The position numbers were made by a program, and so were the translations under genes. From Trichomonas vaginalis G3 (lineage: Eukaryota; Parabasalia; Trichomonadida; Trichomonadidae), in NCBI RefSeq assembly GCF_026262505.1, contig NC_067203.1, positions 16,628,392-16,692,391 on the forward strand: a stretch of DNA of 64,000 nt, in the 5' to 3' direction. Positions 1 through 10,009 of this stretch are shown here, piece by piece (within the stretch, counting starts at the first letter, position 1; the number at the start of each line of letters is the position of its first letter). The notes under the pieces are model-generated. The model worked only from the letters and a program-made list of their open reading frames with translations, did not search any database and was not told where the DNA came from.

Positions 1-71
1 AAAGCCAACGCGTTTCGGATAAAACTGAGCAAAATCCTAAAAGTGAAGCGCAAGCTTTAGAAAATTCGTAA
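1..71 (+). CDS. C-terminal tail of an unknown protein (partial)
   Basis: Frame 3 is open from the window edge to a TAA at 69-71 and gives a 22-residue hydrophilic tail ending in QALENS, of the kind often seen at protein C-termini. Frame 1 is also open to base 60, so the assignment is only probable. No family can be named from so short a piece. Confidence 0.35.
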   Translation, partial: SQRVSDKTEQNPKSEAQALENS

Positions 72-529
72 CATTTTGATGCTTGGTATTGTGTTATATT
101 TGTATTTGTGATTTTGTTAAATCTGTCTAAGAAATCATAAAGTTGGATTGAAATAACTTGAATTGAGTTGCAACAATACGTTACAATCTTAAAGGCTCGA
201 TCCAGCTTATCATATGTTTGTTGAAAGAAGTGCACCCATTTGATTTTCTCAATGGGGATATCATTCATAAAAAATCTGAAATAAAATAATCTCTTTGTCC
301 TTTCACAAGACTTATCTCCACATTGTATATGCAACATTTCAGATACTTTTAAGAGGTTTTAATAATTTTTCATAATTTCACCAAAAAATATTCGTTAGGA
401 GCAGTGTTTTTCCAAAGAAAATAAGATCTCTTGATTGATCAGATTGCAAATTTATCCTCAGATTTGATTGTTGTACTAAACATTTGTCAATTTTTGTGCT
501 CAATTGAAAATTAACGTGCATTATCTCAA
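72..529. other. Intergenic, AT-rich, with upstream region of the next gene
   Basis: No open frame, RNA gene or repeat is visible. Two initiator-like motifs, TCAATTTTT (A at 489) and CTCAATTG (A at 502), lie 41 and 28 bases before the ATG at 530 and may mark transcription start. Confidence 0.5.
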
Positions 530-1861
530 ATGCGGACTAAAAAGAGGTCTCAGAAGCTGACACTGAGGCCAAATGTTCTTAACCCTACATTTACACTCCC
601 TTCAGTTAATGAGATACGTTCCGCACTGAAAACTGATATAAATTCTCGTTCAAGTGATCAATTACAGGCAATCTTTTTATGGCTGATGTTAAATAAAAAG
701 GTAACTCACTTAATAGAATCTACCACAGAACTAGAAGAACTTGCGAAACTTGCAGAATACAAAATTCTACAGAAAAATGACGTTTTATTCTATGAAGGAG
801 ATGACTCAGAAGGATGGTATGTAATGTTTACAGGCACAACAGATGTTATTATTCGTCTGTTCCTTGTTGCAGAAGATTGTTTATTTGATTCTGATGAAAC
901 TGACAGCACTGAATTCGCTCCTTTGATGTCTAAGATGGATTTAGATATACAGCATGATAAATTACAGAGAGTTAAAGTCAATGTAGCTGGTGATGTATTC
1001 GCATACCATTCATATATTCCTGACGAAACAGGAAAATCTGAAATTGATGGTAAAAGACATGCAACTATTGTTTGTTCGTCAGATTATGCAGAACTCGTAT
1101 ATTTTCCTACATCATCATTTGAGAAATATGCACTAATTAAACAGAAAGACCTTTATCAGAAACATTGCGAAAATTTAAAGCGTGTTTTCCCAAGAATTCG
1201 TGACGATCAAGTAGAACACTTATCACTACTCTCTGAGGTAATGAATATTCCTGCTCATACTACGATTACAAGTGAAAAATGTTTTGGTCGTTACATATAT
1301 ATCATAAAAAGTGGTACAATAGCCAGATATCGAGTTGTAGATTTCTCAGATCTTAGCTTTAGAACTATAAGCGCACCATTTGAAACGCTACAACTGCATT
1401 TTCCTGATGGAATGCATCCAGTTCATACAGATAACCTTGTTGAAGGCAGTGTATTCCTTGATCCATCTGTCCATACGCTTACAGGTAATGAATTTAACAT
1501 CAAAACTAAAACAGATGTAGTTCTTATCGCTTTAGATATTGATTATTTCAAAATTATCGTCGGAACTTTCGAATTAGAGCGTGTTCGACAAGAAATCAAG
1601 TCAACCCTAACAGATGACCAGGTTAGAAAGATCTGGGTTGATTCAGAAAAGAAAAGACTTTGGGAAAAATTCAAAACTCGAACTGCCGGAGAAGCAAAGA
1701 GAGAAATCAAAGGAGAGAACGACTTCAAGACAGGATATGTCGTAGCAAGGAAAGCAGATTGTCCTTCTGCTTTACCTGCATTTAGACCAAGAATTGTGAA
1801 GCCTTACGCGCCAAGCCACCTTGCAAAGACGAAGGACTTTTCAGAGCCTATGGTATATTAA
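530..1861 (+). CDS. Protein with two cyclic-nucleotide-binding-like domains
   Basis: A 443-residue cytosolic protein. Residues about 70-200 form a cNMP-binding fold: the N-terminal beta strands read LQKNDVLFYEGD, a turn follows at GWYVMFTG, and the phosphate-binding cassette region ends in KRHATIVC, which keeps the Arg-x-Ala-Thr signature that contacts the cyclic phosphate in PKA and Epac. The usual FGE of the cassette reads GDVF, so nucleotide binding is uncertain. A second, more divergent domain of the same fold spans about 225-345. The C-terminus (about 350-443) is basic and Pro-rich. No kinase, channel or GEF domain is attached, so it may be a stand-alone sensor or a PKA regulatory-subunit relative. 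ATG at 530 is the first Met of the frame. Confidence 0.75.
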   Translation: MRTKKRSQKLTLRPNVLNPTFTLPSVNEIRSALKTDINSRSSDQLQAIFLWLMLNKKVTHLIESTTELEELAKLAEYKILQKNDVLFYEGDDSEGWYVMFTGTTDVIIRLFLVAEDCLFDSDETDSTEFAPLMSKMDLDIQHDKLQRVKVNVAGDVFAYHSYIPDETGKSEIDGKRHATIVCSSDYAELVYFPTSSFEKYALIKQKDLYQKHCENLKRVFPRIRDDQVEHLSLLSEVMNIPAHTTITSEKCFGRYIYIIKSGTIARYRVVDFSDLSFRTISAPFETLQLHFPDGMHPVHTDNLVEGSVFLDPSVHTLTGNEFNIKTKTDVVLIALDIDYFKIIVGTFELERVRQEIKSTLTDDQVRKIWVDSEKKRLWEKFKTRTAGEAKREIKGENDFKTGYVVARKADCPSALPAFRPRIVKPYAPSHLAKTKDFSEPMVY

Positions 1862-2433
1862 TATTATTCTATAATGTTTGTAAATACTTTCTATCTAAAT
1901 TTTTAATTTTTTCAATAATTAAAGCATATTCAAGAAAAAGGATCTCCAATTGCTTATAATTCTTTTCATATTTGTTGGCAATATTCGGTTAAGTTATTTT
2001 GCATGATAAATTTCGAAATTTTTAAACTTTGATCTGTAGCTCTTTGGAAATGCTGAGAGATAGAATGTAATATTGGCACTTTCACTTAGGGTGATTAACA
2101 AATCTCAATTATACGCATACTTATCAATATTGCATCTGATATATTTTCTTTAACATAGGAAGTTAGGTTTTCGCATAAAAGCATTTGATAGTTAATATGT
2201 TTTTAGACCTCATACTATCTCAAATGCTTTGATATACTCAAAGTACAAAAGGAAATCAATCTTTACACACATAAATTTTTAGCTGAATCTATTTTTATTG
2301 CATGCACCTTTTGCTCTATCTTAATGAGCTTGTTTCGGAAAATCCGATTATGCACTCAAATAGCGACTTGAGAAATAGATTGTCACTTTTCAAAATTTTA
2401 TGTCAAATTTTTTGAGATTGAGATTGAGCAAAT
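1862..2433. other. Intergenic, AT-rich
   Basis: No gene or repeat seen. Near the right end a TCAAATTTTTTG motif (A at 2405) lies 29 bases before the ATG at 2434 and could be the transcription start. Confidence 0.5.
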
Positions 2434-4929
2434 ATGGTTTTCAATTTAAGCGATGCGATTTCAGCATCTAAAGCTGCAAATCGCATCCCACTGTGTGCAG
2501 CATCATCTGTGGATCAATGTGAAGGCGAGCCTCAGATTTTGCACTATGTAGTCACTGATATAACGCTCGACGTTTATGAGTCAGAGACAAATAAACTGCG
2601 ACAAAGTGAATATTGGATCAATCTCATACAGATAGAATATAAATTAAATCAAATTACTTTGACTTTTGAAAAAGATGAACTAATAATCAACAGCTCTAGG
2701 GCTGAAATCATATTTTACGCAGTAGGACATATAATGAAACAGATTTCAACGAAAGATCAATTCGATAACTTTGGATTTGGCCAAACCAAATTCAGTACTG
2801 TATTAAATACAAATTACGCAGCAGTATACAGATTTACTCAGCATGCAAATCTTAAAAAGCAAGAAATTCCTCCGAAATTACTCGATAAAATTTCAAAACT
2901 TGCTCAATACGGGGAAACAACACTAAATTTGCAAGATTTCATGCAATACACAGAATTTCTACCAAATGTATTTGAAATATTGCCACTTATTCGGACATTA
3001 TCTACATTGAAAATTTCAAATCCAAGAAATATTCCAAATTTAGAGACATATTTTGCATATTTATCTAAAATAAAACGATTCGAGATAACAGGCAAATCAG
3101 GAAATACAATAATTCCTGCTCTTTCCCAGTTTTTATCCATGAAAAAACTACAAATACAGTCAATCTCTTTAGAAAACACGGAAATGACACTAGATGAAGT
3201 CAAGAAGTTCGGTAAGATATGCAAAAGTCTTAAAATTACATCACTTGGGCTTCATAATATCACTGAAGATTCAGAATCATCGGATTACCTTGTTACAAAG
3301 TTTCTTTCTCCACAACTTACGAAGAACTTAACTGTTTTAGACTTCTCAGGAACAAAAAAACTCGATGTTTCACGTGTTTTACCTCGAATTCCCTCAATTT
3401 TTGCTTTAAACCTTTCAAACATCGATACAGAAATATCCGAAATCTTTGAACTGATGTCCAACTCTCCTCTTCCCCATTTAAAGTATTTAGATATCAGTCA
3501 GAATCCCTCGAAAAAACCAATTTCTTTCATTTCTAAGTTGCCACAAAACTTGTTTTCTATTTTTGCAGATTTTGTGAACTGGGAAAATGACACTTTTTTA
3601 GTTTTTATGCAGTACATGATAGGAAAGAATCCAATAAAAGGATTGAAACTATCTGTATCTCATGCAAACTGCGAAAACAAAATTTGGCAACAAATTTTTT
3701 CAATGATGAAAGAAACATCAACGAATAACTTGTCAGGACTGATTTGGGACAATAATCCATTAAGTAGTTCTTTGTTTGTATTCTTACAAAAGCAGGTTTT
3801 GCTGAGTTATTTAAGTCTTTGTTTTTGTTTCGATGAAAAATGTCAAAATTTTGTCCAAAATTTGGCAAATTTTGTTGCAATTTCTCCTTCTCTGCTTTTC
3901 TTAAAGATCAGAGGAGACAAACAACAAAAAGTAATTGGCCAGAACTGCGGACAATTGATCAGATCCGTTTTGAAATCGAATTTGATCCATTTTGACATTT
4001 CTGACAATAAAATTTCTGACACAGGAATTTACAATTTACAAAATTTAGTTTGTAATAACGAAACGTTAGAATTACTTATGTTTGATGGATCATCACCATC
4101 CAATGTTAATAGCTATCTTGATTTGCTTAGAAAATGCTCACAGGCAAGTTCGAAATTGTTGATTTCTTTTCCTTCAGATGATTTGGATTCTTTATATAAT
4201 TGGATGAAAATTTCAAAAGAAGAAAAAAGTGAAATAATGAATTTATATAAACAAAAGGTCTATTTGAAAGAGGAGAATTCTTTTCCAATACCTAAAGATA
4301 GTCCCTTCATGAAACCTTTCAACTGTTTCAAGTATTACTATAAAAGTAATTTCCCTCAAATTTTATCAAATGAACAAATTGATTTAATCAAAAAAGTGAC
4401 ACAACCAAATATTTCAATACCCGAAAAAATACCAGAGAAAAAGAAAATACCAATAACACCACATAGAGCTAGTTATTACGGGGAAAGTGAAAAGATGATG
4501 AAATTGTCACTTTCTGATAGAAGATTCGCGATGACTCCTCAACCATCGTTCAAAAAGAAGAATCCTTTTGTTTCCTCATCGAGCTCTAATAGATTCTTTG
4601 ATTCTCCTGTTGCTCAATCTTCTGATTCCTCCAAACAAGTCTCATTTAAATTGAATTTGAGTGATTCTTCAAAAATTGAAGAGCAATTGTATGAATCGAA
4701 TTCTGTGGAGTCGAAGCAATCCGATGTATTTGATATGGTAGATCAGCCTGAAGACAATAAAGAGAAAAAAGAAGAAATTGAAGAAAGAATTGAAATTTTC
4801 AGAAGATCTTCTTTTGAAGAAACTGAACAAAAGTGTGAGGAAACGATTGCTGGAAGAGATGAAAATGGAAATATACTCCCTCTACGTCCAAAGCATCGAA
4901 AGAGAAAATCTAAGAATAAAGTTGTTTGA
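2434..4929 (+). CDS. Leucine-rich-repeat protein, CARMIL-like layout
   Basis: An 831-residue protein. Residues 1-110 look like a PH-type beta-rich domain, with the strand pair WINLIQIEYKLNQITLTF. About 165-560 contain irregular leucine-rich repeats of the RNase-inhibitor/CARMIL class (for example LTVLDFSG, LKYLDISQNP, FDISDNKISDTG). From about 640 on the chain is Ser/Lys/Glu-rich and predicted unstructured, ending in a basic RPKHRKRKSK tail. PH plus LRR plus disordered tail is the order found in CARMIL proteins, which regulate actin capping protein at the membrane. It is shorter than animal CARMILs (about 1300 residues) and I cannot point to a capping-protein-interaction motif, so the role is inference. 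Start: first ATG, just after a GA-rich stretch. Confidence 0.65.
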   Translation: MVFNLSDAISASKAANRIPLCAASSVDQCEGEPQILHYVVTDITLDVYESETNKLRQSEYWINLIQIEYKLNQITLTFEKDELIINSSRAEIIFYAVGHIMKQISTKDQFDNFGFGQTKFSTVLNTNYAAVYRFTQHANLKKQEIPPKLLDKISKLAQYGETTLNLQDFMQYTEFLPNVFEILPLIRTLSTLKISNPRNIPNLETYFAYLSKIKRFEITGKSGNTIIPALSQFLSMKKLQIQSISLENTEMTLDEVKKFGKICKSLKITSLGLHNITEDSESSDYLVTKFLSPQLTKNLTVLDFSGTKKLDVSRVLPRIPSIFALNLSNIDTEISEIFELMSNSPLPHLKYLDISQNPSKKPISFISKLPQNLFSIFADFVNWENDTFLVFMQYMIGKNPIKGLKLSVSHANCENKIWQQIFSMMKETSTNNLSGLIWDNNPLSSSLFVFLQKQVLLSYLSLCFCFDEKCQNFVQNLANFVAISPSLLFLKIRGDKQQKVIGQNCGQLIRSVLKSNLIHFDISDNKISDTGIYNLQNLVCNNETLELLMFDGSSPSNVNSYLDLLRKCSQASSKLLISFPSDDLDSLYNWMKISKEEKSEIMNLYKQKVYLKEENSFPIPKDSPFMKPFNCFKYYYKSNFPQILSNEQIDLIKKVTQPNISIPEKIPEKKKIPITPHRASYYGESEKMMKLSLSDRRFAMTPQPSFKKKNPFVSSSSSNRFFDSPVAQSSDSSKQVSFKLNLSDSSKIEEQLYESNSVESKQSDVFDMVDQPEDNKEKKEEIEERIEIFRRSSFEETEQKCEETIAGRDENGNILPLRPKHRKRKSKNKVV

Positions 4930-5831
4930 ATTTATTTATGCTATATATGATAAATGATTTTTTGTTTTAGAGTTCCCGAAAAAAATTTTTAATACAGACA
5001 GTTTAGATATGGAATTCTACTAGAGAATATGTTGCATATATAGGGAAGAATATGCTGATTTGTTATAATGGCATCTGACCCAATTCTATAGAAATTAATA
5101 ATAAGGAAACGTAAGATTAAAAAAAAATATAAAAAAGAAGAGAGAATTTTGATAGTCTTTTTTTACTTTTTTTTCAACTCTAAAATAACCCTTTATAATA
5201 TGTAGAATATTTATAAATGCTATTATACGATATCATTTTTAGCTCCTACAGATTTCACATAGAATTTTTACATTGATTGTTGTAAAAGAGAGTTGTGTAA
5301 ATTCATTAAAGGCATTTGCTTTTTTATAACCTGCAATAGATTTAAGATATACAATTATGCGTGGAGTTTTTCAATTAATATCATTTGAATATTTATTAGC
5401 TCTAATAGAGATAAATCAAATGACTTGTTGATGATACCCAAATGAGTGTAGTAGATTCATTATCGGTCTATGTCTCTTAATTATCTCCAGCTGAAATATT
5501 TATCTTTGTTATTTTTTCATCACTGGATGAGAAGTTGCATTGGCAGAGAAAATCCATGATATTTTCCAAAACAAAATTACAATAGATTCGGAATTCCACA
5601 AAAATGAGCGATTTGGCTACCAATGTTGAAAACTTTACATTTTTGCAAATATCAAAAATGTTACTGTACAGTTAGATTATAAAATCAATTTGTATAAAAT
5701 TCTTGCATAGTTATAAAATAGAATGTTTAGAAAAGCACAAGGAGTGAAATAGCTTGAGGGAATGTTCTGTAAGTAATGTTGCATTAACTTTTCAATCAAG
5801 TTTATTTGCATAGAATGTTATAGGAGACTCT
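4930..5831. other. Intergenic between convergent genes
   Basis: About 900 bases of AT-rich sequence between the 3' end of the LRR gene and the 3' end of the ankyrin relic. T- and A-runs near 5120-5180 are the only low-complexity features. No gene seen. Confidence 0.5.
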
Positions 5832-7327
5832 TTATTTTGTCTTGTTTGAAATAAGAATTTCTGCAATTTCTTTGTTATTATTTTTTGTTGCTATATGAAG
5901 AGGGGTATATCCATCTTTGTCTTTAGCATTGATATCTGCGCCATTTGAAATAAGAATTTCTGCAGTCTCTTTGCTATTATTTTTGGATGCTAGATGAAGA
6001 GGGGTACACTTTACATCGTCTTTAGCATTGATATCTGCACCATTTGAAATAAGAATTTCTGCCGTTTCTTTGCTATTATTCTTGGATGCTAGATGAAGAG
6101 GAGTATATCCTTTGCAAGCTTTAGCATTGATATCTGCTCCATTTGAAATAAGAATTTCTGCTTTTTCTTTACAATTATGCAAGGCTGCTATATGAAGAGG
6201 GGTCTGTCCATTTATAGTTTTAGCATTGATATCTGCTCCGTTTGAAATAAGAATTTCTGCTGTTTTTTCTATATTATTCATGGATGCTATATGAAGGGGG
6301 GTCTGTCCATTGTCATCTTTAGCATTGATTTCTGCACCATTTAAAATAAGGATTTCTGCCGTTTCTTCGCTATAATCGCTGGCTGCTATATGAAGAGGGG
6401 TGGATCCATATTCCGTTTTAGCATTGATATCTGCACCATTTGAAATAAGAATTTCCGCCATTTCTTTACAATTATGCATGGCTGCATGATAAAGAGGAGT
6501 CCATCCATCGTTGTCTTTAGCATTGAAATCTGCTCCATTTGAAATAAGAATTTCTGCACTCTCTTTGCTATTATTCATGGTTGCTAGATGAAGAAGAGTA
6601 GATCCGGATTTTGTTTTAGCATTTATATCTGCACCATTTGAAATAAGAACTTCTGCTGTTTCGTTACAATTATTTTTGGATGCTATTTGAAGAGGTGTAT
6701 ATCCATCGTTGTCTTTAGCATTGATATCTGCTCCATTCGAAATAAGAATTTCTGCAGTCTCTTTGCTATTATTTTTGGATGCTAGATGAAGAGGGGTACA
6801 CTTTACATCGTCTTTAGCATTGATATCTGCACCATTTGAAATAAGAATTTCTGCCAATTCTATTTTGTTATTATCTATAATGTATTTTTGTTGTGAATAT
6901 CCGTTGAACAATGAGAATCTTCAATTTGATGAAAACTTTCTTCACAGTTTTCATTAAGTACTATGTTGTATTCTTTGTAGAAAAAGTAACAAAAAACTGT
7001 GCAGATTTTGTTGACGTGATTTAGATGGTATTCGTCAACAATTTTTTTGGCCAACGCTAAATATGACTTCACGTAGCGATTGTTATAAATCAAAATAAAG
7101 GATATATCAGTAACAATTTCATCAGGCGGAATTTGATAAGAGTGAATCAGGTTTTGTTTGATTTTTTTGTAAATTTCGTTTAATTTTTCTTCGTCATTTG
7201 TTTTCAGCCTGTATAAAGCATTGTAGACATCAATATATCCTGTAAAAATCTCCATCAATTTGGCATAATGAGTTTGGTTAATTTCTCCCTTGGACATCAA
7301 CCAAAAATTTTCAAAAAGATTAGTCAA
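5832..7327 (-). pseudogene. Ankyrin-repeat protein gene, DUF3447 type, broken in the middle
   Basis: Two overlapping frames on the minus strand belong to one family. 6875-7327 encodes the N-terminal part typical of trichomonad DUF3447-ankyrin proteins (to FHQIEDSHCS and IHNKNTL, then a stop), and 5832-6911 encodes ten 33-residue ankyrin repeats with the motif TPLHLA..NNSKETAEILISNGADINAK. From family knowledge a segment of well over 100 residues (rest of DUF3447) should lie between these parts. It is absent, and the frame changes at the junction near 6875-6905, so the gene looks inactivated by an internal deletion plus frame change. Start: M at 7327, or more likely the MSKGEIN Met at 7297, which matches the usual family N-terminus. 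Family members are probably cytosolic or membrane-peripheral scaffolds; function is unknown. Alternatively the ankyrin part alone is expressed from the Met at 6911. Confidence 0.75.
5846..6870 (-). repeat. Tandem 99-bp ankyrin repeat array
   Basis: Ten near-identical 33-codon units. The units at about 5980-6078 and 6772-6870 appear identical in DNA and lie exactly eight units (792 bp) apart, which points to recent unequal exchange or gene conversion inside the array. Confidence 0.85.
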
Positions 7328-7367
7328 AATTTGAGCTCAAAAAATTTTCAAAAAGATTAGTCAAAAA
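7303..7367. repeat. Direct duplication of about 27 bp at the 5' end of the ankyrin relic
   Basis: The string AAATTTTCAAAAAGATTAG followed by TCAAAA occurs at about 7303-7329 and again at about 7340-7367. The first copy overlaps the first codons and the Met at 7327; the second lies just upstream. A CTCAAATTTTG initiator-like motif lies between them on the coding strand. Confidence 0.7.
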
Positions 7368-8113
7368 AAAATAGCACGATGCATATAAGAAATGAAAAAT
7401 ATTGATTTGGTTCGGTTCTTTATATGTTCCGACCGACCACGTAAAAGTTCTCAATTTATGTCAACTTCATGACATCCTGCAGCGATATAGACTTACTATT
7501 TCCCGATACTTCCGTAGACAATATAGTAAAAGAGTAGTAGATGAAGCTATCATCTGCTGGTTCATGAGTACTTAAATCAACAAAATTTTCGAAATGATTG
7601 AGTTTTAAGGCTGCACTTACGCCCATCTGACTTTGATTCAAATTTTTGACAACTGGCGTGAAGCGTCATTGAAAATTAACCTTAAACGTCTGAATTGAAA
7701 GCCATGTCATAGGGGCGTAAGTGCACCCTTAAAATCCGAGAATTTTGCAAAAACTCAAAAATCAACAAAATGATAAATATGTAATTTTTGCGGTTTTCTA
7801 AATTAGATAAGTTGTTATGTTTCAAACCGTGAAAACATGAAAATTCATCAAATTATATGAATACAAAATCAGATAGTTTGTAAAGATTTTAACTTAAAGA
7901 GTAGTTGAGTACTATTTGTGATGATATTTAAAGGATGTATGAATACTTTTACAAAAAATATTTACATATTTTGAACGTAAAAAGGAAAGAAATTTAAAAC
8001 AATCGTAAGTTAAAGGTTTTAAATAGAAACAAAATCCGAAATATAGATAATATTAAAATAAAACAAATATATCAAAAGAAATTATAATGAAATGTAAGGA
8101 AAACTGTAAAATA
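7368..8113. other. Intergenic region containing a MITE
   Basis: Apart from the MITE at 7609-7728 no gene is supported. A 61-codon frame at 7456-7641 (minus) runs into the MITE end and shows no family features. Confidence 0.5.
7609..7728. mobile_element. Short MITE with TTAA target duplication
   Basis: A 120-bp non-coding element flanked by TTAA at 7605-7608 and 7729-7732. Its ends are inverted repeats: left GGCTGCACTTACGCCC, right (reverse complement) GGGTGCACTTACGCCC, and similarity continues for another 6-8 bases (ATCTGAC against CTATGAC). Size, terminal repeats, TTAA duplication and lack of coding fit a miniature transposon mobilised by a piggyBac or Kolobok transposase, the two superfamilies that duplicate TTAA. 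Which of the two is not decidable here. Confidence 0.8.
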
Positions 8114-9145
8114 TTACTGCAAAGTGTCAATGAAAAGCTGCCAAAACGAGATTAGATTCAATGTATTTGCCCATGATAAAATATCTTCTTTTTCTGCATA
8201 AGCGATGTAATCATCATGGTTGCTCTTCTTTCTGACTCCTTCCTTTGAGATCTTGTAGCCCAAAGAACCTCCATCTTTACGTCTTATGAGCAAATAATCT
8301 GGTTCCTTTTTCGTAGCAGGTATGAACGAAGAAATCGTGCCTGGTATGTCGAGCTCTCCGATCAAGTCGCGCATTGTGTTGTTGTTGTAATATTTAAGGA
8401 CAAAACCGTCGATTGCGAAACAACGGTCTTTTTTGGTCTTGAAGAGGCCACCGATCTTTTTCAACATGCCTTTCTTTTCATACTCTGGAGGAGATGAAAA
8501 ATGAGTAAAAGTGAAAAATATTGGAATCGGTTTCTTGTTAATTTCGTCGTAAAGCTTCATTTTGTGGTTGTCTGGGATATTGGAATACTTGCACAAATCT
8601 AAAAATCGAGGTAATGGTAATTTGCCATTTGGAATATTATATCCCGAAGCAATAAGTAAAGTTTTTGCCATTGCTATCACGGAAGCAAGGTCATAGTTAT
8701 ATTCAGGGTTGCATGTACAATATGCCGATGCAAAACAGTCAAAAATAATTTGTATTTGTTGAGGATTATCTGGAAAAGCAATTCTTGATAAACAATAATA
8801 TGTCGACTTAGAAAGTATGGTGTATTCGTGTGATATTGATGAAAAGAAATAGAAAAGAAATGTCCTAACGTCGAATGGAAAATCAGGTCCGAAAACGAGT
8901 TTTGTCATAGCAATTGGTGATACGCCTTCATTATAAAACAGGAATGGTCCAAGTGCTGATGCATCATCCAAGTTGTTATTAACTTCAATTGATTTTTTCA
9001 CCATTTCTAGAGGATTTTTGTTAAAGTTTGAAGCAAACCCTTTCAAATGCTTAAACTTCGGAATATCAATTGGAATAAGTTCCTCTTCAACTTCTGGGAC
9101 TCCGCCATTCCAACTCTGTATTTCAGCCTCCGATGATTCAGACAT
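8114..9145 (-). CDS. Sec7-like domain followed by a PH domain; catalytic Glu missing
   Basis: A 343-residue protein. About 38-205 is an all-helical region that follows the Sec7 pattern: FNKNPLEMVKKSIE, then AMTKLVFG, FDVRTFLFYF, IAFPDNPQQIQIIFDCFASAYC, and a final FLDLCKYSNI helix. About 224-330 is a PH domain starting at GMLKKIGGLFKTKK and ending with the Trp helix DILSWANTL. This is the cytohesin order (Arf-GEF plus phosphoinositide-binding PH). The catalytic glutamic finger of Sec7 (PGE-A-Q) reads P125-D-N127-P-Q, and the usual NTDLHN motif is absent (TLLIASGYN), so exchange activity on Arf is doubtful. It may be a membrane-bound Arf-pathway scaffold. ATG at 9145 is the first Met. Confidence 0.65.
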   Translation of the reverse strand: MSESSEAEIQSWNGGVPEVEEELIPIDIPKFKHLKGFASNFNKNPLEMVKKSIEVNNNLDDASALGPFLFYNEGVSPIAMTKLVFGPDFPFDVRTFLFYFFSSISHEYTILSKSTYYCLSRIAFPDNPQQIQIIFDCFASAYCTCNPEYNYDLASVIAMAKTLLIASGYNIPNGKLPLPRFLDLCKYSNIPDNHKMKLYDEINKKPIPIFFTFTHFSSPPEYEKKGMLKKIGGLFKTKKDRCFAIDGFVLKYYNNNTMRDLIGELDIPGTISSFIPATKKEPDYLLIRRKDGGSLGYKISKEGVRKKSNHDDYIAYAEKEDILSWANTLNLISFWQLFIDTLQ

Positions 9146-10009
9146 TTGATTTTTCTGGCACTTTTAATTTTCAAATAAAAATTTATTGTGATCGTTCAAA
9201 AAATTTCAATTGAAAAAGTCCTATCTAAAATCGAAACAAATTATATACTTACAAAGAGGAGTCATATTTTAAAAACGTTATTTGAAATTTTTCTATGACG
9301 CAAATTAACGTAATTGACGATTATTTTGGAACAACAATGGGTAGTTGCTTTTTCAGTATGGTACTTAGTATTCTTTAATTCATGAAAAAATTCTTGAAAA
9401 TCTTTCAAGTTCGCGAAAATTCTGAGAATTCACCTGAAAGAGAAACATCACGACCAAAGAAATCCTAATATTCTAGGATTGTATGATCTTCTATACTTTC
9501 GAAATGAGTTTGTAGAGATATGTAATCGAATATATACCAACTATAGGTGTGTTAGGTACTTGCATTATGTGATGTGAGTAAAATTACTTTTGGAAATTAT
9601 TCGAGTATGGAAATCTGAGATTTCATTGAGAAAGATATTTTCCATAAACCAATCATTATCAGAGAGAAACTTGGAATTGATTAAAAATATCCTAAATATA
9701 TCTATTCTCTTATACATGCTGCTCCGTTGGAGTTTCAGACAGTAATCTTATCGGTTTCGATTCTATTTGGAGATTTAATCAAAAAATGTTTGAGTTTTCA
9801 TGATTCATTATCTATGTTTGTTTGAAGTATCACTGTATAATTATAGCATTTCCTTCAAAAAAATTCAAATTCGAAAAATTAATTGATAATCAAAAAATTT
9901 AGAATTGATACTGTACTTCTGGCTTGCAAAACTCCAATGAGAAATCACCAGCAAAAATAAGGCCTTTCATCTGTCACCTTTGTCAAGTCAAATTGTCAGT
10001 TTTCTCGGA
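9146..10009. other. Intergenic between divergent genes
   Basis: Carries the 5' flanks of the Sec7-PH gene and of the ankyrin gene at 10010. On the plus side a TCAAATT motif has its A at 9990, 20 bases before the ATG. No RNA gene or repeat recognised. Confidence 0.5.

Noticed and set aside
7456-7641. 61-codon minus-strand frame
   Set aside because: It starts inside the MITE terminal repeat and shows no conserved features.
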